A DNA stretch of 47,954 nucleotides from JANQRA01 sp035762545 (GCA_035762545.1 DASTOM010000017.1:1-47954), one strand, 5' to 3'. Shown: positions 9,732 to 17,702, counted from the first letter of the stretch. Made by a program: numbers and translations. Notes: generated from the letters alone by a model not told the origin.

Positions 9732-10091
9732 TCATGGCCCCGTCTTCCGGTGCCAACTCCCGATCAGGAGGCCGAGGACAATCAGGAGGAACGCGGCAAC
9801 AGCCTCGTCGGGGCGGTCGATCACGAGGGCGTAATACGGCTGGGTGTGAAACACATTGAATGCCAGCGAACCAACTACTCCTACTATCACTCCGGCGATC
9901 CTTCCTCCGAATTCGGCAGATAGGACTATCAGCGCAGCCATGACTAGAGCTGCGTTGACCGATCCCAGAGTGTCTCGGAAAGGGATCAACGCGACACCCG
10001 ACCCAACAGCGGCAAGGCAGCCAACGATTGAGGCCGCTACCGGATAGGTGGCAACCGGTCGCCATGTGATGTCTTCTCTCACGAATCTCAC
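9732..10091 (-). CDS. DUF4118 membrane protein, stand-alone KdpD-like sensor membrane domain
   Basis: 119 aa made almost entirely of a four-helix DUF4118-type membrane bundle, the segment that KdpD uses to place its sensor in the membrane. Features include the hydrophobic segments VAASIVGCLAAVGSGVAL and IAGVIVGVVGSLAFNVF, the FHTQPY loop, and a final helix AVAAFLLIVLGLLIGS. It has no kinase or USP part. It is the first gene of the kdpDE operon. KdpD downstream still carries its own membrane bundle, so this is a free extra copy that may pair with KdpD or modulate it. Function inferred from similarity and position. Confidence 0.75.
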   Translation of the reverse strand: MRFVREDITWRPVATYPVAASIVGCLAAVGSGVALIPFRDTLGSVNAALVMAALIVLSAEFGGRIAGVIVGVVGSLAFNVFHTQPYYALVIDRPDEAVAAFLLIVLGLLIGSWHRKTGP

Positions 10092-10489
10092 ATCAACAGC
10101 TCCTCGAAGCGGCGCTTGAACTTTTCTGAGTCAGGCGGGAACTGATCCCAAACATCCTGAGAGGTTCCCGCCCTGGTCCCCTCTTTGACCCGACAAGGAC
10201 TTCCTGTCCAGGAGCATCTGACTGAACCCTCACCGCTGTGTAGCTGCCACGCCCGACGTGGTCACGAACAACGATGGTTTTATGACGCATCCGCCATTGA
10301 TCCTTACGCCGTTGGGACGGGGGAGGCCCGCGTGCGAAATCCATCAAGAGGTCGGGTCACCGCGTCGGATTCGCGTAAAAAGCTAAGCGCAGCTGGACAG
10401 GAGGCGATAGAACGACCGTGTGAAGGCGACGAGTCATAACAATTGACGAGCCGTTGCCCCATCTGCGATTCCGCGGTGTGAGACTGGCT
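10092..10489. other. Divergent intergenic region between kdp operon and trkA unit
   Basis: About 400 bp separate the kdp-type operon (minus strand) from the plus-strand trkA unit, so it must hold both promoters. I saw no convincing -35/-10 pair and no riboswitch I can name. Short open frames here on both strands have no domain pattern and look fortuitous. The stretch is a sensible place to look for KdpE-binding direct repeats or a potassium or c-di-AMP responsive leader. Confidence 0.4.
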
Positions 10490-10693
10490 ATGCGCCGTCG
10501 CTATCGGGTCAATGGGACTCTGCACGAATACCTCGGCGAGGCTCTATCTCCCGACCACCAGTCGACCGTCCACGTGTTCAGTCGCAACGAATGGCGACCC
10601 AACACTCCAGACCAGTTCCCGTTGACCATCGTGCTCGACTCGGATGTCGACACCGCTGTGACACCCACGAGAGACTCGGCCAGACACGAGTGA
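10490..10693 (+). CDS. Short hypothetical protein coupled to the TrkA gene
   Basis: 67 aa from ATG 10490 (a TTG at 10454 would add 12 residues). Sequence is soluble and basic at the start (MRRRYRVNGTLHEYLGEAL), with no domain I recognise. Its TGA overlaps the GTG start of the next gene as GTGA, the junction used throughout this genome for coupled genes. That overlap is the main evidence that it is translated. No good ribosome binding site is visible, so both the start and the reality of the gene are uncertain. Confidence 0.4.
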   Translation: MRRRYRVNGTLHEYLGEALSPDHQSTVHVFSRNEWRPNTPDQFPLTIVLDSDVDTAVTPTRDSARHE

Positions 10694-11340
10694 GGGTCGT
10701 GATCGCAGGCTGTGGACGCGTAGGAAGCGACCTGGCGCTGACCTTGTCGGAAGAGGGTCACGACGTGTCCGTTATCGATACTCGTGCCGAGGTATTCGAC
10801 CGACTCGGATCCACGTTCAACGGAACCACTCACGAGGGTCTCGGCTATGACGTCAAGGTCCTACGCGAAGCGGGCATCGAGCTCGCTGATGCCTTCGTTG
10901 CCGCCACCGACTCGGACAATTCCAACGCGATGGCGGTGCAAGTCGCCAATCGAGTCTTCGGCGTCGCCAAGACCATCGCCAGACTCGACGACCCGGCAAG
11001 GGAAGAGGCGTATCGCGCCCTCGACGTCCAATTCGTTCCGGGCGCCAGACTCACCTCCAAAGTCATCCACGAACAGCTCGTCCAAGAGGAATTCGCATTC
11101 CACGTGACCTTCGCAGGCGGCGATGTCGAGATCGTCGACATGGTCGTCGGGCCGCAGGGTGCCGGATTGTCGTTGCAGGCATTCGAGCAACCAGACGAAT
11201 TGCGGGTGGTAGCAGTGACCCGAGAAAGACGGACCTTCATTCCTTCCACAGACTTCGTGCTCGCCGAAGGTGACGTATTGGCGGCCGCCGCTAGAGCACG
11301 GACCCGGAAGCGGATCATGAGATACCTTGCGGACACGTAG
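10690..11340 (+). CDS. trkA: TrkA-type NAD-binding RCK protein for potassium transport
   Basis: About 216 aa from GTG 10690. The N-terminal Rossmann fold starts at once with VVIAGCGRVGSDLALTLSEE and continues to the acidic end of strand two (VSVID), a classical NAD-binding pattern. A short RCK-C domain follows (DELRVVAVTRERRTFIPSTDFVLAEGD). Such proteins sit as rings on the cytoplasmic face of Trk/Ktr potassium channels and gate them in response to NADH, ATP or c-di-AMP. No TrkH/KtrB pore is in the window, so the partner is elsewhere or is unusual. Upstream in-frame codons would add 33 residues outside the Rossmann fold, so GTG 10690 is preferred. Confidence 0.85.
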   Translation: MRVVIAGCGRVGSDLALTLSEEGHDVSVIDTRAEVFDRLGSTFNGTTHEGLGYDVKVLREAGIELADAFVAATDSDNSNAMAVQVANRVFGVAKTIARLDDPAREEAYRALDVQFVPGARLTSKVIHEQLVQEEFAFHVTFAGGDVEIVDMVVGPQGAGLSLQAFEQPDELRVVAVTRERRTFIPSTDFVLAEGDVLAAAARARTRKRIMRYLADT

Positions 11341-11591
11341 CAGAAGTCAAGGCAGCGCGATTGGAGGGGAAAGGCGAACTCAGATTGGCTGGTCAGCGAT
11401 CTGATATTTGAGGCTCCCGCCACGGACGGCCTTGGGTAGGCATCTCGACGCCTTTGCGGGTGCGTGAGACTCCTTTCTCGTCTCACGACATCTCACAACG
11501 TCCTACGTCGCTCGCCCCACAACCGCCCCACAGGCCCCCGTGGCGCATGCGTTTCCCCTGGTCAGGGCGTTCTGACCGCATCGTATTGGGG
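11341..11591. other. Non-coding stretch left of the tRNA-like repeat
   Basis: About 250 bp between trkA and the tRNA-end repeat. I see no gene or tRNA 5' half: the acceptor strand needed to pair with the repeat's 3' end (GGAGTTG) is absent, so no complete tRNA is encoded here. The 18-bp area around 11540-11555 includes a CGCATGCG palindrome of unknown meaning. Confidence 0.4.
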
Positions 11592-11620
11592 GGTCACGGG
11601 TTCAAATCCCGTCAACTCCA
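11592..11620 (+). repeat. tRNA/tmRNA 3'-end-like direct repeat, left copy (putative att site)
   Basis: 29 nt with a complete T-arm (ACGGG TTCAAAT CCCGT) followed by the 3' acceptor strand CAACTCC and a terminal A. The 5' half of a tRNA is missing. The same 29 nt recur at 18412-18440 in the same orientation with two mismatches. Tyrosine recombinases commonly integrate into tRNA or tmRNA 3' ends and leave such copies at both borders. Confidence 0.7.
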
Positions 11621-11840
11621 GAGGCAGGGGGTGTATTCGCAGAAGACGGGGCCCCCCTGTTCGCTGATCCGGCGGGCTGGGTGAGCGCGTCGAGAAGCGG
11701 CTGCATCCATCGCTTCCGATTCAGCGTGCTGTCGGCCGAACTGACGGGTTGCGTATGGCCCGAGAACAGAAGATCCCAGCACGGTTGGGACCTTCTGCTT
11801 CTGAATCGAGGGCTTGCAACGACAGCGGCATACCCGCCGA

Positions 11841-12560
11841 TTACGTGGACCCCTGGCTTGACAGTGCCCGCTCCACCGGGGCCGGCGCGTCGGGATTTCT
11901 CGGCCCACGGAACGCCGCCATCCCCGTGATTACGGCTATGGCGGTAGTCAACAGGGCAAGAACCGTGATGACCGCTGTCGCCAGAGGAATCCATGGGTTG
12001 CTGATCGCCATGGAGGCTCTCACCTGCACGTCTTCGGAGGCATCGGCGTTCATCATCACGATGGTCCACTCGCCTGGCTCTGCTTCCCATTCGATCTGCT
12101 GCAGGCTCTCGCCTGAAGCCGTCGTCGTCCAGAAGTCCTGTGCCCCAGGGACCTCCGCGGCCTCGAAGCCCTGCACATCGTGATAGTGGACGGTGGTGAA
12201 GGGCCCGATGTTGGCCACCAGGGTGTGGGGCACGCCATCGAGGTACTCATCGACTTCCGTGCTGGGCCCGGCGCCGATGAACACCTCATCGCTCGATGAC
12301 GCCTCGACACGGAAGGTGCCGATCAGGTTCGCCGGCAGCCAGTCGCCGGGCACGCCATCGAAGTCGAGCTCTTCGGATGCGATGGCATAGCCCTCGGTCG
12401 ACAAGGTGACCGTTCGGCTCTCCAGAAATCCATCGGAGTCCCGTTGTATGTAGAGCCACACCATGGCGACTGCGGCTGCGAGCAGCCCTGCTGCGATCAC
12501 GGCCAGGACAGCGCTGGTCGTGCCCAGCACCACCTTTCTCGCATTGTCACGTAACGGCAT
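11841..12560 (-). CDS. Two-helix membrane protein with extracytoplasmic domain
   Basis: 239 aa, family not recognised. A membrane segment near residues 12-36 is followed by about 150 residues predicted outside the cell, rich in acidic and aromatic residues (VPGAQDFWTTTASGES, WEAEPGEWTIVMMN). A second hydrophobic segment (about 190-212) precedes a short cytoplasmic tail. The outer part reads like a beta-sandwich of the kind seen in actinobacterial surface proteins. It follows the CPBP protease gene by 55 bp on the same strand and is probably co-transcribed with it; a substrate or immunity role for that neighbour is only a guess. Confidence 0.7.
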   Translation of the reverse strand: MPLRDNARKVVLGTTSAVLAVIAAGLLAAAVAMVWLYIQRDSDGFLESRTVTLSTEGYAIASEELDFDGVPGDWLPANLIGTFRVEASSSDEVFIGAGPSTEVDEYLDGVPHTLVANIGPFTTVHYHDVQGFEAAEVPGAQDFWTTTASGESLQQIEWEAEPGEWTIVMMNADASEDVQVRASMAISNPWIPLATAVITVLALLTTAIAVITGMAAFRGPRNPDAPAPVERALSSQGST

Positions 12561-12615
12561 TTCCTTCTCCTCTCGCTGTTGGTTGTTGGTTCGTTGGTTG
12601 TTGTGCAGGACTCGG

Positions 12616-13407
12616 CTAGACCACCAGGGTCAGGACCATGACCGCCAGGAAGACGCTCTGTGTCGAGTGGACTGCAATCCCAATCCAGGCGCTCTGGTAG
12701 CGCTTGGTTGGGTAGGCCAGGATCAGGGCATCGGCCAGGATGGTGGGCATCGCCCAGGGCATGTGCACGTGATAGGCGGCGAACAGGATCCCGTTGACCA
12801 GCCAGTCGGCCTTCCCGAAAGCCCTGTTCATGCGGGGGAGTAGCAGGCCGCGGAACAGCAGCTCCTCTCCGAGCACGGTGTTGAAGAACCAGAGGACCAT
12901 GCACACTCCGTACCACCCCCAGGCGTTGTGGAAGAAAGAAGCGCCGGCCGGTGATGAGAGCAGTTCTCCGAAGTCACGTCCCGCCGCCGGTGTGAAGCCA
13001 GGGATGAGCTGCTCGGCGTAGAACAGCAGGCCCAGAGGGATCAGCACGAGCCAGACCCGTCCGCCGACCCGGCCAGTGCGCGGGCTTCTCGGTGGCCTGA
13101 GCCACAGCGCGTCGCGCAGCACTCGCCACCTCAAGGTGCGCTGCTCGCGCCAGACCAGCCATACGACCAGCACGAACTGCCACACCAGCCCCGCGGTGAG
13201 AAGGAGCAGGAGAGCCTGGGCCATCGGGTAGGGCCCTTCGATGATCGTGGCCAGTCTCGGGGCCACCAGCCAGGCCAGGGCTCCCATGGGCAGGGTTGCT
13301 GCCGCCCACACCGCCAGGATCTTGCCAATCGAGTACTGGGTGACCTCTGCCGGCCGTTCTCGTTGGATTGTTTCAGGTGTCGATCGTTGCTGTGTCTCGT
13401 GTGTCAT
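12616..13407 (-). CDS. CPBP-family intramembrane metalloprotease
   Basis: About 263 aa, all membrane. The start is ATG 13407, which has a clear ribosome binding site (GAGGAGGACGAG) directly upstream; the longer frame adds 16 residues before it. CPBP (Abi/Rce1-like) signatures are present: EELLFRGLLLPRMNR near residue 180 supplies the glutamates, and a later HVHMPW supplies a metal-binding His. These proteases cut prenylated or other membrane peptides in known cases, and in bacteria often act in bacteriocin maturation or immunity. The neighbouring single-domain membrane protein could be a substrate, but nothing in the sequence proves this. Confidence 0.85.
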   Translation of the reverse strand: MTHETQQRSTPETIQRERPAEVTQYSIGKILAVWAAATLPMGALAWLVAPRLATIIEGPYPMAQALLLLLTAGLVWQFVLVVWLVWREQRTLRWRVLRDALWLRPPRSPRTGRVGGRVWLVLIPLGLLFYAEQLIPGFTPAAGRDFGELLSSPAGASFFHNAWGWYGVCMVLWFFNTVLGEELLFRGLLLPRMNRAFGKADWLVNGILFAAYHVHMPWAMPTILADALILAYPTKRYQSAWIGIAVHSTQSVFLAVMVLTLVV

Positions 13408-13564
13408 CTCGTCCTCCTCGTGATTCAGTGGGACGAGGCGAACGTACGAATGCACCGAGCGGTTGACATCCCCCGCAGGGCGTCTCTGAGCTCAGACTCG
13501 AGGACGGTTTCAGCTCCTACCTGGGGAGGAGGCGAGCGGGGAAACCGTCAGTTACGTTCCCGGT

Positions 13565-14728
13565 GTGCAGCGTCTCGGCGCCTTTCTGCGACAGTACGGG
13601 TTCGACCTGATCCTGGCCGTGGTCGTGCTCCAAGGCCTGTTCGAGGTGATCAGAGCGGATGCGGATGTTGGGACTCCAGCTCCCCCATGGCTGATCGCCT
13701 CGGGAGTCGTCGTCGTCGCCCTCCCTCTGTTCGCCCGTCGCAGCTTCCCGTTCCTGGCGCCGGCGCTGGTATGGCTGATCGGAGCCGGGCTGTCGTTCGT
13801 AGACGGAAGCCTGGCCACCACCACCTTCAGCGTCTATTTCACCGGGGTGTTCGCCGCCTATCTGCTCGGAAGCCTCCCCGACTCACGACTAGCCCTCTCT
13901 GGTCTGGCCATCGTCCTCGTCGGCGCCGCAATCGTGGTCTACAACGACCCCTCGAAGGAGATCTCGGATTTCGTCACCATCCCGGCGACTTTCGCCGTCG
14001 CTTGGCTGGCCGGCTTCGCCCTCCGCGAGCGCGCCGCCCTGGTCGACGAGGCGGAACAGAGGGCGCTCAGCGCCGAGCGGGACCGGGAGACGGCGGCCCG
14101 GATCGCGGTGGCCGAGGAGCGTTCCCGGATCACCCGCGAGCTCCACGACGTCGTGGCGCATGCGGTCAGCGTGATGGTCCTCCAGGTCGGTGCGGTTCGA
14201 CACCGTCTTCCCGACTCGAGGGTGGAGGACAAGGAGGCGTTGCAGACCGTCGAGGCCACCGGTCGATCGGCCCTGACCGAGATGCGTCGACTCCTCGGTG
14301 TGATTCACGACGACGATCGGAGTCTGGAGCTCTCGCCACAGCCGGGTCTCGACCGGCTCGACAGCCTGGCCGAGGAAATGCGTCTCACCGGTCTCGACGT
14401 CCGTGTTCACCGCCACGGACAGCCGGTTGTTCTCCCGGGCGCTCTCGACCTGTCTGCCTACCGGATCGTGCAGGAAGGACTGACCAATTGCCTCAAGCAC
14501 TCCGGTGCCTCCGTGGTCGACGTAACGGTGCGGTACACGCCCGACGACCTCGAGATCGAGATTGCCGACGACGGCGTCGGGCCTACAAAGAGCGACGGCA
14601 TGGGTCGGGGGATGACCGGAATCCGGGAGCGGGTGAAGATATACGGCGGGGAAATGACCACCGGCCCCGGTCCCGAGGGAGGATTCCATCTCCAGGTACG
14701 GCTCCCGGTTCGGGAGTACCCGCGATGA
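13565..14728 (+). CDS. NarL-class sensor histidine kinase
   Basis: 387 aa from GTG 13565. Five or six hydrophobic helices cover the first 155 residues, with no sizeable external sensor domain. A HisKA_3 dimerisation domain follows, with the phospho-His in RELHDVVAH (about residue 193), and a C-terminal HATPase domain with NCLKHSGAS near 308 and DDGVG and GMTGIRER boxes. This is the DesK/NarX-like layout typical of actinobacterial stress sensors. The stop overlaps the response regulator start as ATGA, so the pair is coupled. It is divergent from the CPBP protease gene and could control it or the membrane protein beyond. Confidence 0.92.
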   Translation: MQRLGAFLRQYGFDLILAVVVLQGLFEVIRADADVGTPAPPWLIASGVVVVALPLFARRSFPFLAPALVWLIGAGLSFVDGSLATTTFSVYFTGVFAAYLLGSLPDSRLALSGLAIVLVGAAIVVYNDPSKEISDFVTIPATFAVAWLAGFALRERAALVDEAEQRALSAERDRETAARIAVAEERSRITRELHDVVAHAVSVMVLQVGAVRHRLPDSRVEDKEALQTVEATGRSALTEMRRLLGVIHDDDRSLELSPQPGLDRLDSLAEEMRLTGLDVRVHRHGQPVVLPGALDLSAYRIVQEGLTNCLKHSGASVVDVTVRYTPDDLEIEIADDGVGPTKSDGMGRGMTGIRERVKIYGGEMTTGPGPEGGFHLQVRLPVREYPR

Positions 14729-15393
14729 CGATTCGGGTCCTTGTCGCCGACGATCAGTCGATGGTGAGGGCAGGTTTCCGGCTCCTCCTCGCCGACGAGC
14801 CGGACATCGAGGTAGTGGCAGAGGCCTCCAACGGACGCGAGGCGGTGGAACAGGCTGCCCGACTCCGTCCACACGTGGTGCTCATGGACATACGGATGCC
14901 CGAACTAGACGGGCTGGAGGCGACTCGACGGATTCTCACCGCCGACGACAACGTGCGGGTGCTGGTCCTGACCACCTTCGATCTCGACGAGTACATCTAT
15001 GAAGCCCTGCGGGCGGGGGCCAGCGGATTCGTCCTCAAGGACGATCCACCCGAGCAGCTCATCTCCGCCATACGTACCGTCGCTCGTGGCGACGCGCTGC
15101 TCTCCCCGGCGGTGACGAGACGTGTCATCGAGAAGTTCGTCCAACGGCCGCGGACGGATCCACCGCCGGGCTTCGCCCACCTCACCGAGCGAGAGCTGGA
15201 GGTGTTTCGTCTCACTGCCCGGGGGATGTCCAACGTAGAGATCGGCGAGGAGCTCTTCATCAGCGAGACCACGGTCAAGACGCACATGACCCACATCCTC
15301 CAGAAGCTGCATCTACGCGACCGAGTCCAGGCCGTGGTTCTCGCCTACCAAGCCGGCCTCCTCGACGAGGAAGGGCAAACGCCCGGTGGCTGA
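14725..15393 (+). CDS. NarL/LuxR-class response regulator
   Basis: 222 aa. The receiver domain has DD at 9-10, phospho-acceptor D55 (VVLMDIRMPELDG) and the conserved Lys in FVLKDDPPEQL. The C-terminal LuxR helix-turn-helix is complete (LTERELEVFRLTARGMSNVEIGEE and SETTVKTHMTHILQKL). It shares an ATGA overlap with the kinase upstream. Targets are not shown by the sequence; the divergent CPBP protease unit and the downstream heat-shock module are the nearest candidates. Confidence 0.93.
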   Translation: MTIRVLVADDQSMVRAGFRLLLADEPDIEVVAEASNGREAVEQAARLRPHVVLMDIRMPELDGLEATRRILTADDNVRVLVLTTFDLDEYIYEALRAGASGFVLKDDPPEQLISAIRTVARGDALLSPAVTRRVIEKFVQRPRTDPPPGFAHLTERELEVFRLTARGMSNVEIGEELFISETTVKTHMTHILQKLHLRDRVQAVVLAYQAGLLDEEGQTPGG

Positions 15394-15523
15394 GCACCGC
15401 GCCGATACGTCACGGGCCAGGGAGAGCCACCGAAGCAATGATGGCTCGATGGCCGCCCCCCTTTGTAGAGCTCTTTAATCAGCGAACGGCCACCGGCTGC
15501 GTGGACGGAGCTCGCTGGCTAGA

Positions 15524-16024
15524 TTGCGCCTGGAACCGATCCCTCGAGTAGCTCCCTGGAAGATCGTTCCCATCAGACTGGGGTCCAGCATCGCTCTTGA
15601 CCGCCTGGTGGCTGGTGTCGACGCTCGATTCAAGCCGTTCGGAACCCTGCACAGCCTCGAGAGCGTTGGACCACTGCCACGCGTCTTCCTCTACCTCAGC
15701 ATCCTGGTGACGGTGAATATCGTGGCCATCGGTCTGTTCCTGGCGTCACACGACGAGCCAACAGCTGGGTTCATTGCGTTGGGCTGGTCACGCATTTCTG
15801 TTCCGGTCGATCGGCGAGGTCGCTCTCAAGGGCAAAGGCACGGTGACCGCCCACGTCCTAGACGCCAGGCGAGGAAGAGTCAGTTCGATCGCGACTGGCA
15901 CTCCTTCGAGCGACCCGAGGATCGCAACGACGTGACCTCGTCATGCTTCCTCACCTCTTTTCGCAGGAGCCTCTCATCGCGGCGCGTGAGTCATGTGCTC
16001 AGCCTGTGCCCCCACGAAGCTTGA
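15524..16024 (+). CDS. Doubtful open frame, possibly the N-terminus of a decayed cyclase
   Basis: A TTG-started frame of 166 codons. The first 80 codons have good actinobacterial codon use and a convincing membrane helix (VFLYLSILVTVNIVAIGLFLA). After about position 15775 the frame becomes Arg-rich and loses coding character, while another frame takes over with a cyclase C-terminal signature. The most economical reading is one gene that lost most of its middle and suffered a frameshift. It may therefore not produce a functional protein. No other family is recognised. Confidence 0.3.
   Translation: MRLEPIPRVAPWKIVPIRLGSSIALDRLVAGVDARFKPFGTLHSLESVGPLPRVFLYLSILVTVNIVAIGLFLASHDEPTAGFIALGWSRISVPVDRRGRSQGQRHGDRPRPRRQARKSQFDRDWHSFERPEDRNDVTSSCFLTSFRRSLSSRRVSHVLSLCPHEA
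15801..15935 (+). pseudogene. Remnant of a class III cyclase C-terminal end
   Basis: In the frame beginning at 15801 the translation FRSIGEVALKGKGTVTAHVL, ending at TGA 15933-15935, matches the segment that ends most class III adenylate cyclase domains (strand, LKGKG turn, strand). The intact cyclase at the start of this window has LAPLALKGKERPIHAYRLL at the same place. The catalytic metal sites are missing, so this is a fragment. The preceding frame (15524 onward) carries a membrane helix and may be its other half. Sits inside the tRNA-end-bounded segment. Confidence 0.55.
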
Positions 16025-16059
16025 CACCGCAATCTAAGCGCAGTATAGATAGATTATCT
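16021..16059 (+). promoter_or_regulatory. Sigma70-like promoter with palindrome upstream of hsp20
   Basis: TTGACA (16021-16026), a 17-bp spacer and TATAGA (16044-16049) form a near-consensus promoter about 80 nt before the hsp20 ATG. A perfect 5+3+5 palindrome, AGATA-GAT-TATCT (16047-16059), overlaps the -10 element and the probable start site, the right place for a repressor. It does not match the HspR HAIR or HrcA CIRCE sequences I know. Confidence 0.6.
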
Positions 16060-16126
16060 GTTGCCACAGAAGGCATGAGAGTCGACAGGATCTAGGTCGA
16101 AGAGAAGAAGAAAGGAGACAATTCTC

Positions 16127-16555
16127 ATGCTGCGTTTCACAGATCCCTTCGACGAGATGGACCGAATGCTCGCATCTCGTGGCGGACGCTGGCGCGGTGG
16201 GATCATGCCGGTCGACGCTTATGAGAAGGACGGCATCTACACGCTTCGTTTCGATCTCCCCGGTGTGGACCCGGACCATCTGGACCTGACTGTTGAGAAC
16301 CAGGTCCTCACCGTTACCGCCGAGAGCCCTGGAGACGATGAAGACGGCGTCACCTGGCTGCTGCGAGAACGGCCTTCTGGGAGCCACCGTCGCGAAGTGC
16401 GTCTCGGCGAGCATCTCGACGCCGGAGCGGTCGAAGCCAACTTCGTCAACGGCGTATTGACGGTGACCATCCCGATGCGCGAGGAGGCGAAGCCCCAAAA
16501 GGTGTCGATATCCTCGGGCACCCGCGGGCAGATCTCCGCCGACAGCACCGGCTGA
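16127..16555 (+). CDS. Hsp20 / alpha-crystallin family small heat-shock protein
   Basis: 142 aa, usual size. The alpha-crystallin domain covers residues 25-125: DAYEKDGIYTLRFDLPGVDPDHLDLTVENQVLTVTAE at the front and the closing FVNGVLTVTIPM, which includes the GVLTV form of the conserved GxL motif. These proteins form oligomers that hold unfolding proteins without ATP. The ribosome binding site AAAGGAG lies 8 nt before the ATG. It heads a probable stress module with the coiled-coil and mini-DnaJ genes that follow. Confidence 0.93.
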   Translation: MLRFTDPFDEMDRMLASRGGRWRGGIMPVDAYEKDGIYTLRFDLPGVDPDHLDLTVENQVLTVTAESPGDDEDGVTWLLRERPSGSHRREVRLGEHLDAGAVEANFVNGVLTVTIPMREEAKPQKVSISSGTRGQISADSTG

Positions 16556-16638
16556 CGCTGAAATGCTCGGGACCGGGTCCCGCCCAGACAGCGGATCGGC
16601 CAGACCCGGTTCCGATTGTCCTGTCGTCGGAGGCTGAC

Positions 16639-17109
16639 ATGGCCGCAGTTTCAGAACCCAATCGTGATGCCTTCTATGCCGCTCAGATCGAGCGGGACCG
16701 AACGTTGTTGGCGGCACGTGAGGTAGAAGACGCCTTGAGCCGCGCCGTTGGGGGCGAGAACTGGGTCCATGAATTGAAGTCGAGTCTGGCATCGCTCAAG
16801 GATGCGATGAGCGCCGAGGAGCGGGAGTTGGACCGGCCGGGCTCCTTGCTGACACTCATCTCCGCCGAACATCCGCGCAGGTTCGGGCCCCGTATTCGGG
16901 GGATCAAGGACCAGTACAACGACATCATCCGTCAGCTGGAGTCTCTTCGACGCGAGCTGGATGGTTGGGACCGTGAGGAAGGCGATCTCGGCGATATCCG
17001 ACATCGTGCCGGCTGGGTCATTCTGGCGCTGCAGAACTGCAGGAACCGCCAAGCCGATCTGGTCTTCGAAGCCATCGGCCTCGACTTGGGGAAGAATCGT
17101 GACGGGTAG
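16639..17109 (+). CDS. Coiled-coil protein paired with mini-DnaJ
   Basis: 156 aa, strongly helical and charged, with long heptad-like stretches (ESLRRELDGWDREEGDLGD; AAREVEDALSRAV). No signal peptide, membrane helix or known domain. Its last 11 nt overlap the GTG start of the DnaJ-like gene, so the two are probably made together and may interact, for example as a nucleotide-exchange factor or client adaptor. A GrpE-like long helix is an attractive thought, but I see no GrpE signature. Function unknown. Confidence 0.75.
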   Translation: MAAVSEPNRDAFYAAQIERDRTLLAAREVEDALSRAVGGENWVHELKSSLASLKDAMSAEERELDRPGSLLTLISAEHPRRFGPRIRGIKDQYNDIIRQLESLRRELDGWDREEGDLGDIRHRAGWVILALQNCRNRQADLVFEAIGLDLGKNRDG

Positions 17110-17599
17110 GGGAGAGGCGCTACGTCTGCTGGGCGTTGGCGCAGACGCCACCGAGGCGGAGGTGCGTACAGCGTTCCGTCGCAAGATGATGGAGAACCAT
17201 CCGGACACGGCGGCGGAGGGCACCGACGACACGATGGCCCACCGGCTGATCGACGCCTACCGGCTCTTAGCGGACTCTGCGCCCCGATCGGTGCCCGATC
17301 CTGGGGTGCGGCGGGTCGACGAACACAGCCCGGTCGTGCGCCCGGTCGAGGTGAGACAGGCGCGAGCCGAGGGGAAGCAGGCCTCGATGCGTGCTCACCA
17401 GCAGTGTTCGAAATGCAAAGGTTCCGGCCTCGGCCTTCGAGTAGTCACATGCCCGGCCTGTGATGGCGATTCCGTAGTGACCGCACTCGACGTCAGACAG
17501 GTGAGGGTTTGGCGCTGTAGCACCTGTGCCGGCCTTGGGCAGGTCCGCGCTCTTGCGCGCTGTGGCGCATGTGGGGGCACCGGCAGGGTTAGATCTTGA
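17099..17599 (+). CDS. Short DnaJ-like protein with J domain and CR-type zinc finger only
   Basis: 166 aa from GTG 17099. The J domain (residues 3-60) includes the HPD tripeptide in MENHPDTA, required to stimulate DnaK ATPase. After a linker comes a complete DnaJ zinc-finger region with four CxxC repeats: CSKCKGSG, CPACDGDS, CSTCAGLG and CGACGGTG. The protein ends there, so the Gly/Phe region and the C-terminal substrate-binding domains of a normal 370-aa DnaJ are missing. The ending is clean, not a frameshift. It may be a specialised co-chaperone that works with the overlapping coiled-coil partner and the Hsp20 upstream. Confidence 0.85.
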   Translation: MTGRGEALRLLGVGADATEAEVRTAFRRKMMENHPDTAAEGTDDTMAHRLIDAYRLLADSAPRSVPDPGVRRVDEHSPVVRPVEVRQARAEGKQASMRAHQQCSKCKGSGLGLRVVTCPACDGDSVVTALDVRQVRVWRCSTCAGLGQVRALARCGACGGTGRVRS

Positions 17600-17702
17600 A
17601 CTCGAGCTGGCTGTGGCTATGGGTTCTGCTGTTGTCGCAGCGGTGATGGCAAGCTGCCGTCTCCAAGGTTCTATGCCCCTCGTTACGACCGGAGCCCATC
17701 GC

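Noticed and set aside
10093..10347. 84-codon minus-strand frame upstream of the DUF4118 gene
   Set aside because: No start signal or domain pattern; sits in the divergent promoter region.
11520..11620. Possible intact tRNA gene ending at 11620
   Set aside because: Only the T-arm and 3' acceptor strand are present. No GGAGTTG partner, D-arm or anticodon arm can be folded upstream.
13363..13564. N-terminal extension of the long frame that contains the response regulator
   Set aside because: The frame before 14725 is Arg/Pro-rich and overlaps the kinase gene in another frame; only the part from ATG 14725 is real.
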